Positions 4,859 to 5,407 of a stretch of 5,407 bases of DNA are shown piece after piece (within the stretch, counting starts at the first letter, position 1; each line of letters starts with the position of its first letter). The notes under the pieces are model-generated. The model was given only the letters and a program-made list of their open reading frames with translations, had not been told where the DNA came from and ran no database searches. The stretch is from an uncultured Butyricicoccus sp. (GTDB lineage Bacteria > Bacillota > Clostridia > Oscillospirales > Butyricicoccaceae). The stretch lies in the NCBI GenBank assembly GCA_900557315.1, contig USSI01000115.1, positions 1 through 5,407 of the forward strand, in the 5' to 3' direction. The translations under genes were made by a program, and so were the position numbers.

Positions 4859-5407
4859 TTATTCAACCGTGACCGATTTGGCAAGATTGCGCGGCTTATC
4901 GACATCGCAGTTGCGCTCCACCGCTACATAGTATGCCAAAAGCTGCATGGGAATAATCGAAAGCGATGCCGAAAATTCATACAGGCACTTAGGCAGGCGG
5001 ATGATATGCTGACAAACCGATTCGTCGCCGGTGAAATCATCCGTCGTGACCAGCACTACGCTCGCGCCGCGCGCGACCACTTCGCGGATGTTGGAAACGG
5101 TCTTTTCAAACAGTGCAGGCTGGGTTGCCAGCGCGACGACCAGCGTCCCCTCCTCGATCAGCGAGATCGTGCCATGCTTGAGTTCGCCCGCAGCATAAGC
5201 TTCAGAATGAATATAGGAGATTTCCTTGAGCTTGAGCGAAGCCTCGAGCGCGGCAGCATAGTCCAGCCCGCGGCCGAGGAAGAACACGCTCGGCCGGTTG
5301 GCATACAGGGTTGCAATGCGCTGCATATCCTTCTGGCACTCGAGCGCCTTTTCGATGCACTCCGGCAGGCGCTGCAGCTCGGCGCACAGTGCGCGTTCAT
5401 CGCCGAT
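4859..5407 (-). CDS. glmS: Glutamine–fructose-6-phosphate aminotransferase (isomerizing), C-terminal part
   Basis: GlmS converts fructose-6-phosphate plus glutamine to glucosamine-6-phosphate, the first step towards UDP-GlcNAc for peptidoglycan. Only the last 182 residues are in the window; the N-terminal glutaminase domain and first sugar isomerase (SIS) domain lie beyond 5407. The visible part is the second SIS domain: FLGRGLDYAAALEASLKLKE, then EISYIHSEAYAAGELKHGT (containing the conserved Glu and His that correspond to E. coli Glu488 and His504), then the invariant C-terminal tail DKPRNLAKSVTVE, whose lysine corresponds to E. coli Lys603. The frame is intact from the window edge to the TAA at 4859. 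HGT in place of the E. coli HGP is normal in Firmicutes. Many Firmicutes control glmS by an upstream ribozyme, which would be outside this window. The gene lies 78 bases upstream of the sigH promoter on the same strand, but nothing visible indicates shared function. Confidence 0.97.
   Translation of the reverse strand: MGDERALCAELQRLPECIEKALECQKDMQRIATLYANRPSVFFLGRGLDYAAALEASLKLKEISYIHSEAYAAGELKHGTISLIEEGTLVVALATQPALFEKTVSNIREVVARGASVVLVTTDDFTGDESVCQHIIRLPKCLYEFSASLSIIPMQLLAYYVAVERNCDVDKPRNLAKSVTVE

Noticed and set aside
4839..4866. TTGACA-like -35 box on the plus strand in the glmS–sigH gap
   Set aside because: No acceptable -10 lies 16–18 bases downstream and no plus-strand gene follows.
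1..5407. Search for a novel defence, mobile or biosynthetic system
   Set aside because: All supported genes belong to known families with intact motifs, and there are no long repeats, integrase or transposase motifs, or spacer arrays visible. The window reads as core chromosome.

Overview
The window is a stretch of ordinary chromosome in which every supportable gene lies on the minus strand. It suggests a GC-moderate, spore-forming Firmicute of the class Clostridia, most likely of the Oscillospirales/Ruminococcaceae type. The reasons are a clear sigma-H (Spo0H-type) sporulation sigma factor, the trmK–Nif3-like pair, a stand-alone DUF1858 CxxC protein, AGGAGG-type ribosome binding sites and consensus sigma-A promoters. 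The coding sequence looks clearly richer in G and C than the A/T-rich gaps. Placement below class is inference.

In order of transcription (high to low coordinates):
(1) 5407–4859: the C-terminal third of glmS, glucosamine-6-phosphate synthase, cut by the window edge.
(2) 4741–4124: sigH, with a 12/12 consensus sigma-A promoter directly in front of it.
(3) 4045–3767: a 92-residue protein with two CxxC zinc-ribbon modules. It has its own -10 box and ends in a strong intrinsic terminator.
(4) A 275-base gap, then 3491–3291: a 66-residue DUF1858 redox-disulfide protein with a good promoter, a near-perfect Shine-Dalgarno sequence and a terminator.
(5) 3237–1: an apparent operon of trmK (tRNA m1A22 methyltransferase), a Nif3-like dinuclear-metal protein, and rqcH (NFACT ribosome quality-control protein, missing only its last few codons at the window edge). 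trmK and the Nif3 gene overlap by 4 bases, and only 12 bases separate the Nif3 gene from rqcH.

The window therefore combines cell-wall precursor synthesis, stationary-phase/sporulation control, two small cysteine-rich proteins and a translation-related operon. I found no mobile element, CRISPR array, phage gene, tRNA or rRNA, and no convincing new multi-gene system. The points worth a second look are regulatory: the sigH promoter that overlaps the longest possible start codon; the terminator whose U-tract abuts the trmK start with no visible trmK promoter after it; and two inverted repeats sitting on the -35 regions of the two small cysteine-protein genes.
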